From Acidobacteriota bacterium (lineage in GTDB: Bacteria; Acidobacteriota; Terriglobia; Bryobacterales; Bryobacteraceae), in NCBI GenBank assembly GCA_017307505.1, contig JAFKEE010000021.1, positions 279,949-343,948 on the forward strand: a stretch of 64,000 bases of DNA, read 5' to 3'. Below the pieces are notes generated by a model. The model was not told the origin of the DNA. It worked only from the letters and a program-made list of their open reading frames with translations, and did no database searches. Below, one piece after another: positions 8,195-17,036 of the stretch. How positions within the stretch are numbered: position 1 is the first letter of the stretch; each line of letters opens with the position of its first letter. Made by a program: the position numbers and the translations under genes.

Positions 8195-9247
8195 ATGCTT
8201 CGATTGTTTCTGCTGATGATTCTGGTGGTGTGTGCGCAGGCGGCTCCGCTGCCGGTGCGCGGCATCCACCTGGGCGCGCCCCTGCCGGAAGAGATGCCTT
8301 TGGCGATCCGCTTCATTGAAGAGGCGTTGCCGAAGGAGGGCGTGAACACGCTGATTCTGGAGTTCAACTACCGCTATCAGTACACGAGCCATCCTGAGGT
8401 AGTGGATGCCAACGCGCTGTCGGCGGACCAGGTGCGGCAACTGGCGGAGTCCTGCCGCAAGGCGAACGTGCGGCTGATTCCGCTGATCAACCTGCTGGGC
8501 CACCAGTCGTGGGCAAAGACGACCTTTGGGCTGCTGCGGGCGCATCCCGAGTTCGATGAAACGCCGAAGATGTATCCCGAGAACAAGGACATCTACTGCC
8601 GCAGCTGCTGCCCCCGGCACCCCAAGGTGCATGGCGTGCTGTTCGACCTGATCGATGAACTGATGGCCGTCACCGGCGCGGATGCGTTTCACGCGGGCAT
8701 GGACGAGGTCTTCCTGCTGGGTGAGAAGGAGTGCAAGCGGTGCAGGGGCCGCAATAAGGCGGAGCTCTTCGCGAATGAGGTGAAGGCGATTCATGCGCAT
8801 CTGGCGAAGCAGAAGAAGGAGCTCTGGATTTGGGGCGACCGGCTGATCGACGGCAAGGTGACGGGCATCGGCAAATGGGAAGCGAGCGTAAACGACACGG
8901 CTCCGGCACTGGCGTTGATCCCGAAGGACGTGGTGATCAACGACTGGCACTACGAGGCTCCGCACGCCACGGGCACTTACTTCGCGCTGTCGGGCTTTCG
9001 CGTGGTGAGTTCGCCGTGGAAGAAGCCACAGGTCGCGCTGGGCCAACTGGCGCAGATCCGCGACGCCCGCGCGCATTCCACTAAGCTCGTGGGCGACCGC
9101 ATGCTGGGCATGCTGCAGACGACCTGGGTGGGCTTCGGGCCGTTCGTGCGCGCGTATTTTGGAGAGGGAGAGCCGCCGAAGCAGGGCGTGCCGGAAGCGG
9201 TGCAATGCTTCCGTACCCTGTTCGCGGAATTGAGGACGATGAATTAA
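8195..9247 (+). CDS. Secreted glycoside hydrolase family 20-like protein
   Basis: A Sec signal peptide occupies residues 1-16 (MLRLFLLMILVVCAQA). The mature protein reads as a TIM-barrel with RGIHLGAP, NTLILEFNY, LIPLINLLGHQSW and the H166-A-G168-M-D170-E171 motif, which matches the H-x-G-x-D-E catalytic signature of GH20 beta-hexosaminidases. At 350 residues it is shorter than full-length hexosaminidases and lacks the usual N-terminal alpha/beta domain. A GH20-type catalytic core acting on N-acetylhexosaminides is likely, but the substrate is not known. It sits 2 nt before the GH36-like gene, probably in the same operon. Confidence 0.8.
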   Translation: MLRLFLLMILVVCAQAAPLPVRGIHLGAPLPEEMPLAIRFIEEALPKEGVNTLILEFNYRYQYTSHPEVVDANALSADQVRQLAESCRKANVRLIPLINLLGHQSWAKTTFGLLRAHPEFDETPKMYPENKDIYCRSCCPRHPKVHGVLFDLIDELMAVTGADAFHAGMDEVFLLGEKECKRCRGRNKAELFANEVKAIHAHLAKQKKELWIWGDRLIDGKVTGIGKWEASVNDTAPALALIPKDVVINDWHYEAPHATGTYFALSGFRVVSSPWKKPQVALGQLAQIRDARAHSTKLVGDRMLGMLQTTWVGFGPFVRAYFGEGEPPKQGVPEAVQCFRTLFAELRTMN

Positions 9248-9249
9248 CC

Positions 9250-11010
9250 ATGCTGACTCGACGCGAATTCCACTTTTCGATGCTGGCGGCTCCGGCCGTG
9301 GTGGGCAGCGCGCTGGACAAGACTCCGGCGCGGGCCATCGGGCTGGACGGAGCCGAGGCGGCGGCGTGCAAGGTGACACGGCGATGGACCGGGCCGGTGT
9401 GCCGGGCGAGCGTCACGAATAGCGGCTCCCAGGCGGTGCGGCTGCGCGAGATTGTGCTGTTCGAGGGCGCGCACGGGTACGGTCCGGAGACGAAGCTCTA
9501 CGGCGAAGGCTTCACCATGCTGAGCCAGACCGGCGGGACGTTGGGCGCGCCCACGGCCATCGGCGGGTATCTGGATAAGAAGCACTACCGGATCCCGGAG
9601 CCGGAGGACGCGACCACGGTGTACAGCGTGGCGTGCCTGTCGCCGGCGGCGAACCGGCATGAGCTGATGGCGTTCACGTCGTCGCGGCGGTTTGTGGGGC
9701 GGTTCCACTTCCGTCCCTCGACGCTGCAGGTCACGCTGGATTGCGAAGGGCTGGAGCTGGCGCCTGGGCAGACGTGGCCGCTGGAGGAGTTCGTGCGGCT
9801 GGAAGGAGCGAACCGGGCCGCGTTGTTCGAGCAACTGGGTGGGCTGATCGCGAAGAATCATCCTCCGCTGAAGTGGGCGGCTCCGCCGGAGGGCTGGTGC
9901 TCGTGGTATTGCTTCGGGCCGCGGGTGACAGCGCAGCAGGTGCGCGACAACCTGGAGTGGATCGCGAAGAACGCGCCGAATCTGAAGTACGTGCAGATCG
10001 ACGACGGCTATCAGCCTGCGATGGGCGACTGGCTGGAGACGGGCACGGCGTTCGGCGGCGACGTGCGCGCGGTCTTGAAGGAGATCAGGACGCGCGGGTT
10101 TGAGCCGGCGATCTGGGTGGCTCCGTTCATCGCGGAGGAGAAGTCGAAGCTGTTCCAGGAGCATCCGGGCTGGTTCATGAAGGACGCGCAGGGCGCGCCG
10201 CTGGCGTCGAACAAGGTGACCTTCGGCGGGTGGCGGCGGGGGCCGTGGTACGCGCTGGATGCGACACAGCCGGCGGTGCAGCAGCATTTGAAGACAGTGT
10301 TCCGGACGATGAACCAGGAGTGGGGCGTCACGTACTTCAAGATGGACGCGAACTTCTGGGGCGCGATGCACGGCGGGCGGCTGTCGGATAGCAAGGCGAC
10401 GCGCGTGGAGGCCTACCGGCGCGGCATGGAGGCGATAATCGAAGGCGCGGGGCGCAGCTTCCTGCTGGGCTGCAATCATCCCATGTGGCCGTCGCTGGGG
10501 CTGATCCACGGGTCGCGGTCATCGGGTGATATTTCGAGGAAGTGGAGCACGGTCAGCAAGGTCGCCGGCGAGAATCTGAACCGCGCCTGGCAGAACGGGC
10601 GGCTGTGGTGGAACGATCCGGATGCGCTGGTGCTGTTGGGCGACCTGCCGGAGGACGAGTTTATGTTCCATGCCGCGGCGACCTACGCCACGGGCGGCAT
10701 GCTGTTGTCGGGCGACGATCTGACGAAGATGACGCCGGAGCGCAAGGCGCTCCTGCTGAAACTGCGGCCCACGGCTCAGGCGGCGGCGTTTGATCCGGAG
10801 TTCAAGATCGGCCGGATGAAGCGGCCGGGGCACGAACTGGTGTTCGTGCTGAACTGGTCGGACAAGACGGTGACGCAATCGTTTCTGCTGCCGGGGCTGG
10901 TCCAGGTGAAGGACTTTCTCACGGGCGAGGACATGGGCAAGCACAAGGGTGACTGCGAAGTGCCGGACATGCCGCCGCACTCGGGACGGGTGTTTCAGTT
11001 GGTGGGCTGA
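9250..11010 (+). CDS. GH27/GH36-type (alpha-galactosidase-like) glycoside hydrolase
   Basis: An N-terminal T-R-R-E-F-H-F stretch followed by a short hydrophobic run looks like a Tat signal. A beta-rich domain (about 35-200) precedes a TIM-barrel with YVQIDDGYQ (about 248-255), FEPAIWVAPF and YFKMDANF. D366 is in the position of the clan GH-D nucleophile, and D426 (SRSSGDIS) is a candidate acid/base. The carboxyl-terminal beta domain ends at residue 586. The ATG at 9250 is preferred over an in-frame ATG at 9205, because it starts the signal sequence and follows the upstream stop. Exact substrate unknown. It overlaps the convergent hydrolase gene by 16 nt. Confidence 0.82.
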   Translation: MLTRREFHFSMLAAPAVVGSALDKTPARAIGLDGAEAAACKVTRRWTGPVCRASVTNSGSQAVRLREIVLFEGAHGYGPETKLYGEGFTMLSQTGGTLGAPTAIGGYLDKKHYRIPEPEDATTVYSVACLSPAANRHELMAFTSSRRFVGRFHFRPSTLQVTLDCEGLELAPGQTWPLEEFVRLEGANRAALFEQLGGLIAKNHPPLKWAAPPEGWCSWYCFGPRVTAQQVRDNLEWIAKNAPNLKYVQIDDGYQPAMGDWLETGTAFGGDVRAVLKEIRTRGFEPAIWVAPFIAEEKSKLFQEHPGWFMKDAQGAPLASNKVTFGGWRRGPWYALDATQPAVQQHLKTVFRTMNQEWGVTYFKMDANFWGAMHGGRLSDSKATRVEAYRRGMEAIIEGAGRSFLLGCNHPMWPSLGLIHGSRSSGDISRKWSTVSKVAGENLNRAWQNGRLWWNDPDALVLLGDLPEDEFMFHAAATYATGGMLLSGDDLTKMTPERKALLLKLRPTAQAAAFDPEFKIGRMKRPGHELVFVLNWSDKTVTQSFLLPGLVQVKDFLTGEDMGKHKGDCEVPDMPPHSGRVFQLVG

Positions 11011-12083
11011 ACCGGGCGTTTTCCGGACGACTTCCACAACTGCAGCGCGCGGAAGCCGCGTTCGGTCTCCTGGGGCGTGATGGAGCAGTGTCCGCCGCGG
11101 CGGACGTATTGCTGCGCGAACCACTGCCCTGCCCCGGCATAGCGGACGAGGTCTGCGTAGGCGTTGGGCACGGAGGGCGGCACCAGCGGATCGTAGGTGG
11201 TGTGGATGGCGAGCATCGGGCGCGTCAGCCGGCCGGTGGGCGTGTAGAAGGTGTGTAGATACTCGGCGGCGCGCGGGTCGGCGCTGTAGCGGACCACTCC
11301 ATCGTTCAGCTTGTTGTCGTCGGGCGAGCCGCTGTAGAGGGTATCGCGGTTGTCGAAGGGGTTGCCGCCGCCGCGCTGCTGGAGGTCGAGCAGGACGTAG
11401 GTCCAGAAGACGAGCGTGCCGGCGAGATCGTGGTCGGTGGGGATGCCGGCCCACTGGCGGACCGCGGCCGCCTGCTGCGGCTTCGACTTCAGCAACGCTT
11501 CGATCTGCGCCGTCTTCTCCGACGACATGCGGTAGGACGCGGGGACTTTGGCCGGGTTGGGCAGCGCGCCCGGGAAGTAGAAGTCGAAGACGACGCGCAT
11601 GTCGAAGACGCGGTGCTGGATGAACTGCTCGGCCGAGCCGAGGGGACCACACAGCGCGAGTCCGCCATCGTAGGCGCTGGGGTACTTCTCCAGCAGGGTC
11701 ATGGTGAGGAAGCCGCCCATGGAGTGACCCATGACGAAAGTTTCGACGGGCTTGCCGTACTTGCCGGTGAAATAGCGGCGCAGGGCTTCGGTGTCCTGAA
11801 CGGCCTGCTCGATCGCCCAGCCCCCGGCGGCGTAGCCGGACTGGATCACCGCGACTCCACCTTCGAGAAAGCCGGAGAACTGCGGCTTCTCGTTCTGAGC
11901 GAATTGGATGGGATTGCCGTCGTAGCCGTGGCAGTAGACGAGGAGGACGCCGGTCCAGCGGGCTGGCACGTCGATGCGGTAGCTGGCGCCGTTCAGGGTG
12001 CCCACTTCGACGCGCGGCTGGGCCTGGCAGGCGGCGCTGAACAGGGCCATCGACAACACAACGGCTGTCCGGAACTGCTTCAT
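10995..12083 (-). CDS. Secreted alpha/beta hydrolase
   Basis: A Sec signal peptide of about 21 residues ends in ACQAQ, with a cysteine at residue 19 that could also be read as a weak lipobox. The body has the alpha/beta hydrolase oxyanion region VYCHGYDGN, nucleophile S121 in the GHSMGG elbow, an aspartate in TTYDPLVPP and a histidine in RGGHCSI. The substrate is not evident; esterase or peptidase are both possible. A good ribosome site (GGGAGG) lies before the ATG. The 3' end overlaps the convergent glycosidase gene. Confidence 0.85.
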   Translation of the reverse strand: MKQFRTAVVLSMALFSAACQAQPRVEVGTLNGASYRIDVPARWTGVLLVYCHGYDGNPIQFAQNEKPQFSGFLEGGVAVIQSGYAAGGWAIEQAVQDTEALRRYFTGKYGKPVETFVMGHSMGGFLTMTLLEKYPSAYDGGLALCGPLGSAEQFIQHRVFDMRVVFDFYFPGALPNPAKVPASYRMSSEKTAQIEALLKSKPQQAAAVRQWAGIPTDHDLAGTLVFWTYVLLDLQQRGGGNPFDNRDTLYSGSPDDNKLNDGVVRYSADPRAAEYLHTFYTPTGRLTRPMLAIHTTYDPLVPPSVPNAYADLVRYAGAGQWFAQQYVRRGGHCSITPQETERGFRALQLWKSSGKRPVQPTN

Positions 12084-12130
12084 GCGGATCCTCCCTGACG
12101 GGCTAGTTCGAATGGAAGTGGAAAGAGGAG

Positions 12131-12155
12131 GGTCCGTCCTGCCTCAGAACGGACC
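12131..12155 (-). terminator. Weak hairpin terminator candidate after the YchF-like gene
   Basis: A 7-bp perfect stem (GGTCCGT with ACGGACC, 11-nt loop) lies 10 nt beyond the stop codon at 12165. On the minus strand it is followed by CTCCTCTTTCC, which is pyrimidine-rich but not a pure T tract. Confidence 0.3.
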
Positions 12156-12164
12156 ACAAGTTCC

Positions 12165-13238
12165 CTAGCTGTGCCGGATGACCAGCACATCGCCGTCCTT
12201 GACGATGTACTCCTTGCCTTCCAGGCGGAGCTGGCCCTTTTCCCGCAAACCGCCGTAGCCGTTCTGGTCGACCAGCGTCTGCCAGTTCACGACTTCGGCG
12301 CGGATGAACTTCTTCTCGAAGTCGGAGTGGATGGCGCCGGCCGCCTTCACCGCGGTGGAGTTGATCGGAATCGTCCAGGCGCGCACTTCCGTCTCACCGG
12401 CCGTGAGGAAGCTCATCAGGCCCAGCAGGCGGTACATGACATTGATCAGGCGGCCCAGGCTGCTGCCGGGCAGACCGTAGCTGGTCATGTACTCGGCGGC
12501 CTCTTCGGGGGACAGTTCCGCCAGTTCGGCTTCGATCTTGCCGCAGACGGCGCAAAGCTCGGCGTTGGCCTTGCCGGACAGCAGTTGTTCGCGGAAGCTC
12601 GCTTCCTTCTCAGGCAGGGTGGACGCGTCGGCTTCGCCCAGATTCATCACCAGCAGGATGGGCTTCTGCGACAGGAACTGGAAGCCGCGCAGCAGTTTCT
12701 CGTCGGCGGGCTCGAGTTCCCAGGCGCGCAGGGGTTCGCCGGCTTCCAGCTTGGCCTTGGCGGTTTCCAGCAGTTCGAACTCGCGGTCCAGCGACTGGTC
12801 GCGGATCTTCTTGCGTTCCTTCTCCAGGCGCTCCAGACGCTTTTCGACGACGACCAGATCGCTGAGCACCAGCTCCATGTCGAGATCTTCGATGTCGCGA
12901 CGCGGATCGACATTGCCCTTTTCGTGCGGTACGGTGTCGTCTTCGAAGACGCGCACCACGTGGGCGATGGCATCGACAACGCGCAGGCTGGCGAGATAGC
13001 TGGGGTCGCGCAGGGCTTCCTTGGAGATGGCCGGAAAGTCGAGGAATTCGATGGTGGCGTAGGTGATCTTCGGCGGCAGGAAGATCCTGGCCAGGGCGTC
13101 GATGCGCGGATCCGGCACCTTGGTCATGCCGACGCGCGCTTCCATGGTGCCCACGCGGGTGGCTTCGTGTACGCCCGTGAGGATAGTGAACAAGCTGGTC
13201 TTGCCCGTCATGGGGAGACCGAGAATGGCTGTTTTCAT
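12165..13238 (-). CDS. Divergent YchF/Obg-like nucleotide-binding protein
   Basis: The 357-residue protein follows the YchF layout: a P-loop (GLPMTGKTS), the family-typical VDAIAHVVRVFEDDTVPH and DPRRDIEDLDMEL blocks, a central coiled coil, an NLGE motif in place of NKxD, and a C-terminal TGS/DUF933 region (FIRAEVVNWQTL, KEYIVKDGDVLVI). Compared with standard YchF, the P-loop NVGKS has become MTGKT. The usual DIAGLVKGASKGEGLGN switch-II segment is replaced by DFPAISKEALRDPS, losing the DxxG glycine. It is therefore probably a paralog with altered nucleotide hydrolysis. It follows moxR by only 5 nt and may be co-transcribed. Confidence 0.85.
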   Translation of the reverse strand: MKTAILGLPMTGKTSLFTILTGVHEATRVGTMEARVGMTKVPDPRIDALARIFLPPKITYATIEFLDFPAISKEALRDPSYLASLRVVDAIAHVVRVFEDDTVPHEKGNVDPRRDIEDLDMELVLSDLVVVEKRLERLEKERKKIRDQSLDREFELLETAKAKLEAGEPLRAWELEPADEKLLRGFQFLSQKPILLVMNLGEADASTLPEKEASFREQLLSGKANAELCAVCGKIEAELAELSPEEAAEYMTSYGLPGSSLGRLINVMYRLLGLMSFLTAGETEVRAWTIPINSTAVKAAGAIHSDFEKKFIRAEVVNWQTLVDQNGYGGLREKGQLRLEGKEYIVKDGDVLVIRHS

Positions 13239-13243
13239 AAAAC

Positions 13244-14203
13244 TTATAGGGGAACTTCTACCCGGTTCAGGATTTCGGCCAGGAGCCGCTCGGCTGTCTC
13301 CGTCGAGCGGTTGGAGAGCGACACACGCTGGTTGAGAACCACGCGGTGCGCGAAGACCGGCACGGCCAGGCGTTTGATGTCGTCCGGAAGAACGTAGTCG
13401 CGGCCCTCGAGCAGGGCCAGGGCCTGCACGGCGCGGTAGAGTGCCTGGGCGCCGCGCGGGCTGACGCCCAGCAGCAGCGATTCGTGCGTGCGCGTGGCTT
13501 CGACGATGCTCAGCATGTAGCTGACGAGGGATTCGTCGACGCTGACGCGCTCGGCGGCGAGCTGCGCGCTGAGCAGTTCCTCGGGGGTCAGGATGGCCTG
13601 CGGTGAGGGCGCATTGGCGCCGGGCGCCTGGCGCAGGATTTCGCGTTCACTGGCGCGGTCCGGGTAGCCGATGCGCAGCCGCATCAGGAAGCGGTCGAGC
13701 TGCGACTCCGGCAGCGGGTAGGTGCCGTGGTGCTCCACCGGATTCTGGGTGGCGATGACGAGGAACGGCTCCGCCATGGGGTACGTGTGGCCGTCCATGG
13801 AGATCTGGCGTTCGTTCATCGCTTCCAGCAGTGCGGACTGCGTCTTCGGCGTGGCCCGGTTGATCTCGTCGGCCAGCAGAAAGCTGGTGAAGATGGGGCC
13901 GGGCTTGAATTCAAACTCGCCGGTGCGGGCGTTGTAGATGGTGACGCCCAGGATGTCGCCGGGCAGCATGTCGGCCGTGCATTGCAGCCTCTGGAAGCCG
14001 CAGCTGACGGTTTTGGCCAGGGCCTGGGCCAGGGTGGTCTTGCCGACGCCGGGGACGTCTTCAATCAGCAGGTGTCCGCGCGACAGCAGGCACACTACGG
14101 ACATACGAATCACGTCGGCCTTGCCGCGGATCACCGCGTTCAGCGACGCTTCGAGTTCTGCCAATCTGGTTGCGGCCGAGACCGCGGCCTCCGGGCCGTG
14201 CAT
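13244..14203 (-). CDS. MoxR-type AAA+ ATPase
   Basis: MoxR proteins act as chaperone-like AAA+ ATPases, often for DUF58/VWA partners. Walker A is EDVPGVGKTT, Walker B is LLADEINRATPKTQ, sensor 1 is IATQNPVEHHG, and the C-terminal lid contains GVSPRGAQAL. Length is 319 residues from the ATG at 14203. The reading frame is open much further upstream but there has no protein-like content. No DUF58 or VWA partner gene is adjacent; the next gene is YchF-like. A TATCAT box lies 9 nt before the ATG and there is no clear ribosome site. Confidence 0.93.
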   Translation of the reverse strand: MHGPEAAVSAATRLAELEASLNAVIRGKADVIRMSVVCLLSRGHLLIEDVPGVGKTTLAQALAKTVSCGFQRLQCTADMLPGDILGVTIYNARTGEFEFKPGPIFTSFLLADEINRATPKTQSALLEAMNERQISMDGHTYPMAEPFLVIATQNPVEHHGTYPLPESQLDRFLMRLRIGYPDRASEREILRQAPGANAPSPQAILTPEELLSAQLAAERVSVDESLVSYMLSIVEATRTHESLLLGVSPRGAQALYRAVQALALLEGRDYVLPDDIKRLAVPVFAHRVVLNQRVSLSNRSTETAERLLAEILNRVEVPL

Positions 14204-14212
14204 GTTGTTTCT

Positions 14213-14218
14213 ATGATA
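14213..14218 (-). promoter_or_regulatory. -10-like TATCAT box, 9 nt before moxR start
   Basis: TATCAT on the minus strand is separated from the ATG at 14203 by AGAAACAAC, which has no Shine-Dalgarno match. It is a candidate leaderless promoter. Confidence 0.35.
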
Positions 14219-14313
14219 GCGATTCTTCAGCGAACACAGCTCGACGTAGCCCTGAGCGGCTTCGCTAAAGCATTGGACGCCACCGGCCGTCCAACCGTGC
14301 AACCCTCTGCCGG

Positions 14314-14718
14314 TTAGTGGGTTTCCGAGGGGCGGATGGGCCGCAGGTATTCGAATTCCACCCAGCCGCGGCGGCCGGCGGCCGGACCGTCGAGGATCTC
14401 CACCTGGTAGCGGCTGCCGTCCTCCACCACCACGCGCGCCTGCGTGCCGGTCGTGGCCGGAAACGCAGCCTGGGCGGCCTCGGCCTTCTCCAGCTCCTGG
14501 CGGTCCTGCCTGCCCATCGCATTCTGCAGCCGGCGGGTGGCGTCCTTGGACTCGCCCAGCCAGATGGCCTGCCCGGTAGTCGAGGTCAGGATGGCGACCT
14601 CCCCTTTGTGCAAAGTATGATTCTCCGGGGTTTCGGGCTTCAGTTTCCAGGCCCGGCCCACCCCGTACAGGAGGATAAAGCCAGCCAGGATCACGACTGC
14701 GATGACGAACCTGTTCAC
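14314..14718 (-). CDS. Small membrane-anchored SH3-like domain protein
   Basis: The gene starts at a GTG with a GAAAGGAAAC ribosome site 4-10 nt upstream. The 134-residue product has one N-terminal membrane helix (about residues 4-20, VIAVVILAGFILLYGV). A short alpha-helical spacer follows. It ends in a beta-rich segment (ARVVVEDGSRYQVEILDGPAAGRRGWVEFEYL) resembling bacterial SH3-like modules that bind envelope ligands. No specific function is recognised. It is read away from the RidA-like gene. Confidence 0.65.
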   Translation of the reverse strand: MNRFVIAVVILAGFILLYGVGRAWKLKPETPENHTLHKGEVAILTSTTGQAIWLGESKDATRRLQNAMGRQDRQELEKAEAAQAAFPATTGTQARVVVEDGSRYQVEILDGPAAGRRGWVEFEYLRPIRPSETH

Positions 14719-14845
14719 GGCGGTTTCCTTTCTTCGACGGGTACAAACTGTCTTTAAGGATATGTACGTCCGATTTGAAGTCAAGCCCCAATTGATCTTT
14801 GGGCCGGAGGCGCGCCGCGGTCTGATACGATACAAGTTCACTGCC

Positions 14846-15901
14846 ATGACTCGCATGCTTCGAGCGGCTGTGGTACTGGCTTGCCTGGGGGCCTTGCTGC
14901 AGTCCCAGGCCTTCTCGCAACGGAAGAAAAAGAACAAGAAGGATGAGGACTTCACCCAGACCCTGGCGGTGACGCCAGACCCGCCGGCGGCCATCAGCGC
15001 CGAGACGGCGCGGCTGACCTTCCTGGCCACTCCGCTCTCAGCCAAAGGGCTGCTCTCGCAGCAGACCCGCGACGCGCTGAAGTGGCTGATGCAGAACACA
15101 AAAGGCTCGCAGGTCGTCAAGATCCGCGCCTACGTGGCCGGCACCGGCGATCTGCGCCGGATCCCTTCCCTTGTGAGCGAAATGTTCACGGAGAAGAAGA
15201 TTGCGCTGCCGGTGGTGGCCGTGGTGCTGGTAGGAGGCCTGCCGCTGGAAGGCGCTCAACTCCAAATGGTGGCGACCCTGCAGGACCGCAAGACCGTCAA
15301 TCCCTCGGGCATCCTGTTCCTGGCCGCGCAGCAGACCGCCTTGCAGCAGGCGATGGAACAGTTGAAGTCACGCGCCGGCGGCGATGAGGTACAGATGCTG
15401 GCCTGCGCGGCGCCAACGGTGGAGGAGATTGCTGCTGCCCGGACCGCCGCGGCGGGGTTGTTCCCTCGGGCGCAGGCGGTGTTTTACCAGGCCCAGCGCT
15501 CGGTCGTCCAGCCGGCGGCGGCGTGTGAAGCCGTGGCGCGCCTGGCGCAGCCCGCGGCCGGAGGCGCCCGCTTCCAGGAAGGTGCTGTTGCCGTCTCTTC
15601 GCCGAAGCTGGTCTTCAGCGGTGCCCAGCTCGCCTTCCGCTACCAGGAGTCGGATGCCCGCCTGGCCTTCCAGCGGCTGGAGAAGACGCTACAGTCGCTG
15701 GGCGGCTCGCTGAAGCAGGCGGTTTCGCTGAATGCCTACCCGCTCTCGCCCCAGCTCGCCGAAATGGTGGCCCGCATCCGTCTCGAGTTTCTCGACCGCA
15801 ACCGCCTGCCGGCCGGCACGTCGCTGCCGTACGAAGGGCTGCCGTCGATGGACGCCAGCTTCGGTTTGGAAGCGATCACTCTAGGTTCGCCTGCTCCCTG
15901 A
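14846..15901 (+). CDS. Secreted protein with three RidA-like (YjgF/UK114) domains
   Basis: A signal peptide (residues 1-24, ending QAFSQ) is followed by a Lys-rich linker. Three consecutive RidA-like segments can then be aligned by eye. These are about 55-145 (QTRDALKWLMQ, VVKIRAYVAGT, LEGAQLQMVATL), about 153-235 (ALQQAMEQLK, VQMLACAAPT, AVFYQAQRSV) and about 254-346 (ARLAFQRLEKTLQSLGG, LKQAVSLNAYPLS, FGLEAIT). The substrate-binding arginine of the PARxxV motif is replaced in the first (LPVVAVVL) and third (LPAGTSLP) copies, so enamine/imine deaminase activity is doubtful. RidA proteins are normally cytosolic homotrimers. The ATG at 14846 opens the signal peptide. Confidence 0.65.
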   Translation: MTRMLRAAVVLACLGALLQSQAFSQRKKKNKKDEDFTQTLAVTPDPPAAISAETARLTFLATPLSAKGLLSQQTRDALKWLMQNTKGSQVVKIRAYVAGTGDLRRIPSLVSEMFTEKKIALPVVAVVLVGGLPLEGAQLQMVATLQDRKTVNPSGILFLAAQQTALQQAMEQLKSRAGGDEVQMLACAAPTVEEIAAARTAAAGLFPRAQAVFYQAQRSVVQPAAACEAVARLAQPAAGGARFQEGAVAVSSPKLVFSGAQLAFRYQESDARLAFQRLEKTLQSLGGSLKQAVSLNAYPLSPQLAEMVARIRLEFLDRNRLPAGTSLPYEGLPSMDASFGLEAITLGSPAP

Positions 15902-15929
15902 TTCATAACAGTTCAAGAGGTCTTCCTTC

Positions 15930-16964
15930 ATGTCACAAAAACCAGTTGTCACGTTCGGCGAAATCATGCTGCGCCTGGCTCCTCCCGGCTATGAACGGCT
16001 CATGATGTCGCCCATGCTGGTGGCTACGTACGGCGGCGGCGAAGCGAATGTCGCGGTGTCGGTGGCCAACTACGGCCAGCCCGCGCGATTCGTCACTGTG
16101 CTGCCGGACAACCCCATCACCGACGCGTTCGTCTACCAGATGCGCGGCTTCGGCGTCGATACCAGCTTCATCAAGCGCGCTTCCGGCCGCTTCGGCATCT
16201 ACTTCGTCGAGCCGGGCGCCAACCAGCGGCCCTCCAAAGTGGTCTACGACCGCGCCAACAGCTCCATCGCCCTGGCCAAACCGGGCGATCTCGACTGGAA
16301 GGCGATCTTCGGCGACGCCGGCTGGTTCCACATCACCGGCATTACGCCCGCCCTGACGCAGTCGGCCGCCGATCTGTCGATCGAGGCCGCCAAGGCCGCC
16401 CAGGCGATGGGCGTCACGGTGTCCTGCGACCTCAACTATCGCAAGAACCTGTGGAAGTACGGCAAATCCACGCAGGAAGTGATGTCGGAGCTCGTGAAGT
16501 ATGTCGACTTCGCCATTGCCAACGAGGAAGACTGCCAGAAGGCGCTCGGCATCAAGATCGACGTGGACGTGCACTCCGGCAAGCTGGACCAGGCGCAGTA
16601 CGAGGCGCTGGCGAAGAAGGTGCTCGACACTTACCCGAATCTGAAGGCCATCGCCATCACGCTGCGCGAGAGCTTCAGTGCGTCGCACAACGGCTGGTCG
16701 GCCTGCCTGCACAATCGCGAGCAGTTCCTGCTGAGCCGCCGCTATGACATCACCCACATCGTCGACCGCGTGGGCGGCGGCGACGCCTTTGCCGGCGGGC
16801 TGATCTACGGGCTCATCAACCTGCCCACGCACCAGGATGCGCTGGAGTTCGCCGTGGCCGGTTCGTGCCTCAAGCATTCGGTGCCGGGCGACTTCAACCG
16901 CTTCACAAAGGCCGAAGTCGAAGCGCTGATTAAGGAAGGCGGCAGCGGCCGCGTGCAGCGCTAA
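15930..16964 (+). CDS. kdgK: PfkB-family sugar kinase, likely 2-keto-3-deoxygluconate kinase
   Basis: The protein (344 residues) opens with [10 protein letters not shown] and [10 protein letters not shown], typical of KDG kinase. It contains the [16 protein letters not shown] block and the PfkB signature 2 [14 protein letters not shown], whose Asp is the catalytic base. Family knowledge suggests phosphorylation of 2-keto-3-deoxygluconate in uronate or pectin breakdown; fructose-type substrates are not excluded. An AAGAGGT ribosome site precedes the ATG. A strong hairpin follows the stop codon. Confidence 0.88.
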   Translation: MSQKPVVTFGEIMLRLAPPGYERLMMSPMLVATYGGGEANVAVSVANYGQPARFVTVLPDNPITDAFVYQMRGFGVDTSFIKRASGRFGIYFVEPGANQRPSKVVYDRANSSIALAKPGDLDWKAIFGDAGWFHITGITPALTQSAADLSIEAAKAAQAMGVTVSCDLNYRKNLWKYGKSTQEVMSELVKYVDFAIANEEDCQKALGIKIDVDVHSGKLDQAQYEALAKKVLDTYPNLKAIAITLRESFSASHNGWSACLHNREQFLLSRRYDITHIVDRVGGGDAFAGGLIYGLINLPTHQDALEFAVAGSCLKHSVPGDFNRFTKAEVEALIKEGGSGRVQR

Positions 16965-16977
16965 GCCGGTTCTCCCC

Positions 16978-17023
16978 AAAAACAAAAAGGGCCGCCGGGA
17001 ACGGATCGCGTTCCCGGCGGCCC
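16978..17023. terminator. Bidirectional rho-independent terminator
   Basis: A perfect 15-bp GC-rich stem (16989-17003 with 17009-17023, 5-nt loop) lies between the convergent sugar kinase and repeat-protein genes. On the minus strand the stem is followed by TTTTTGTTTTTG, an excellent T tract. On the plus strand only TTGTGCTTT follows. It should stop both transcripts, most strongly the leftward one. Confidence 0.85.
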
Positions 17024-17036
17024 TTGTGCTTTGCGG

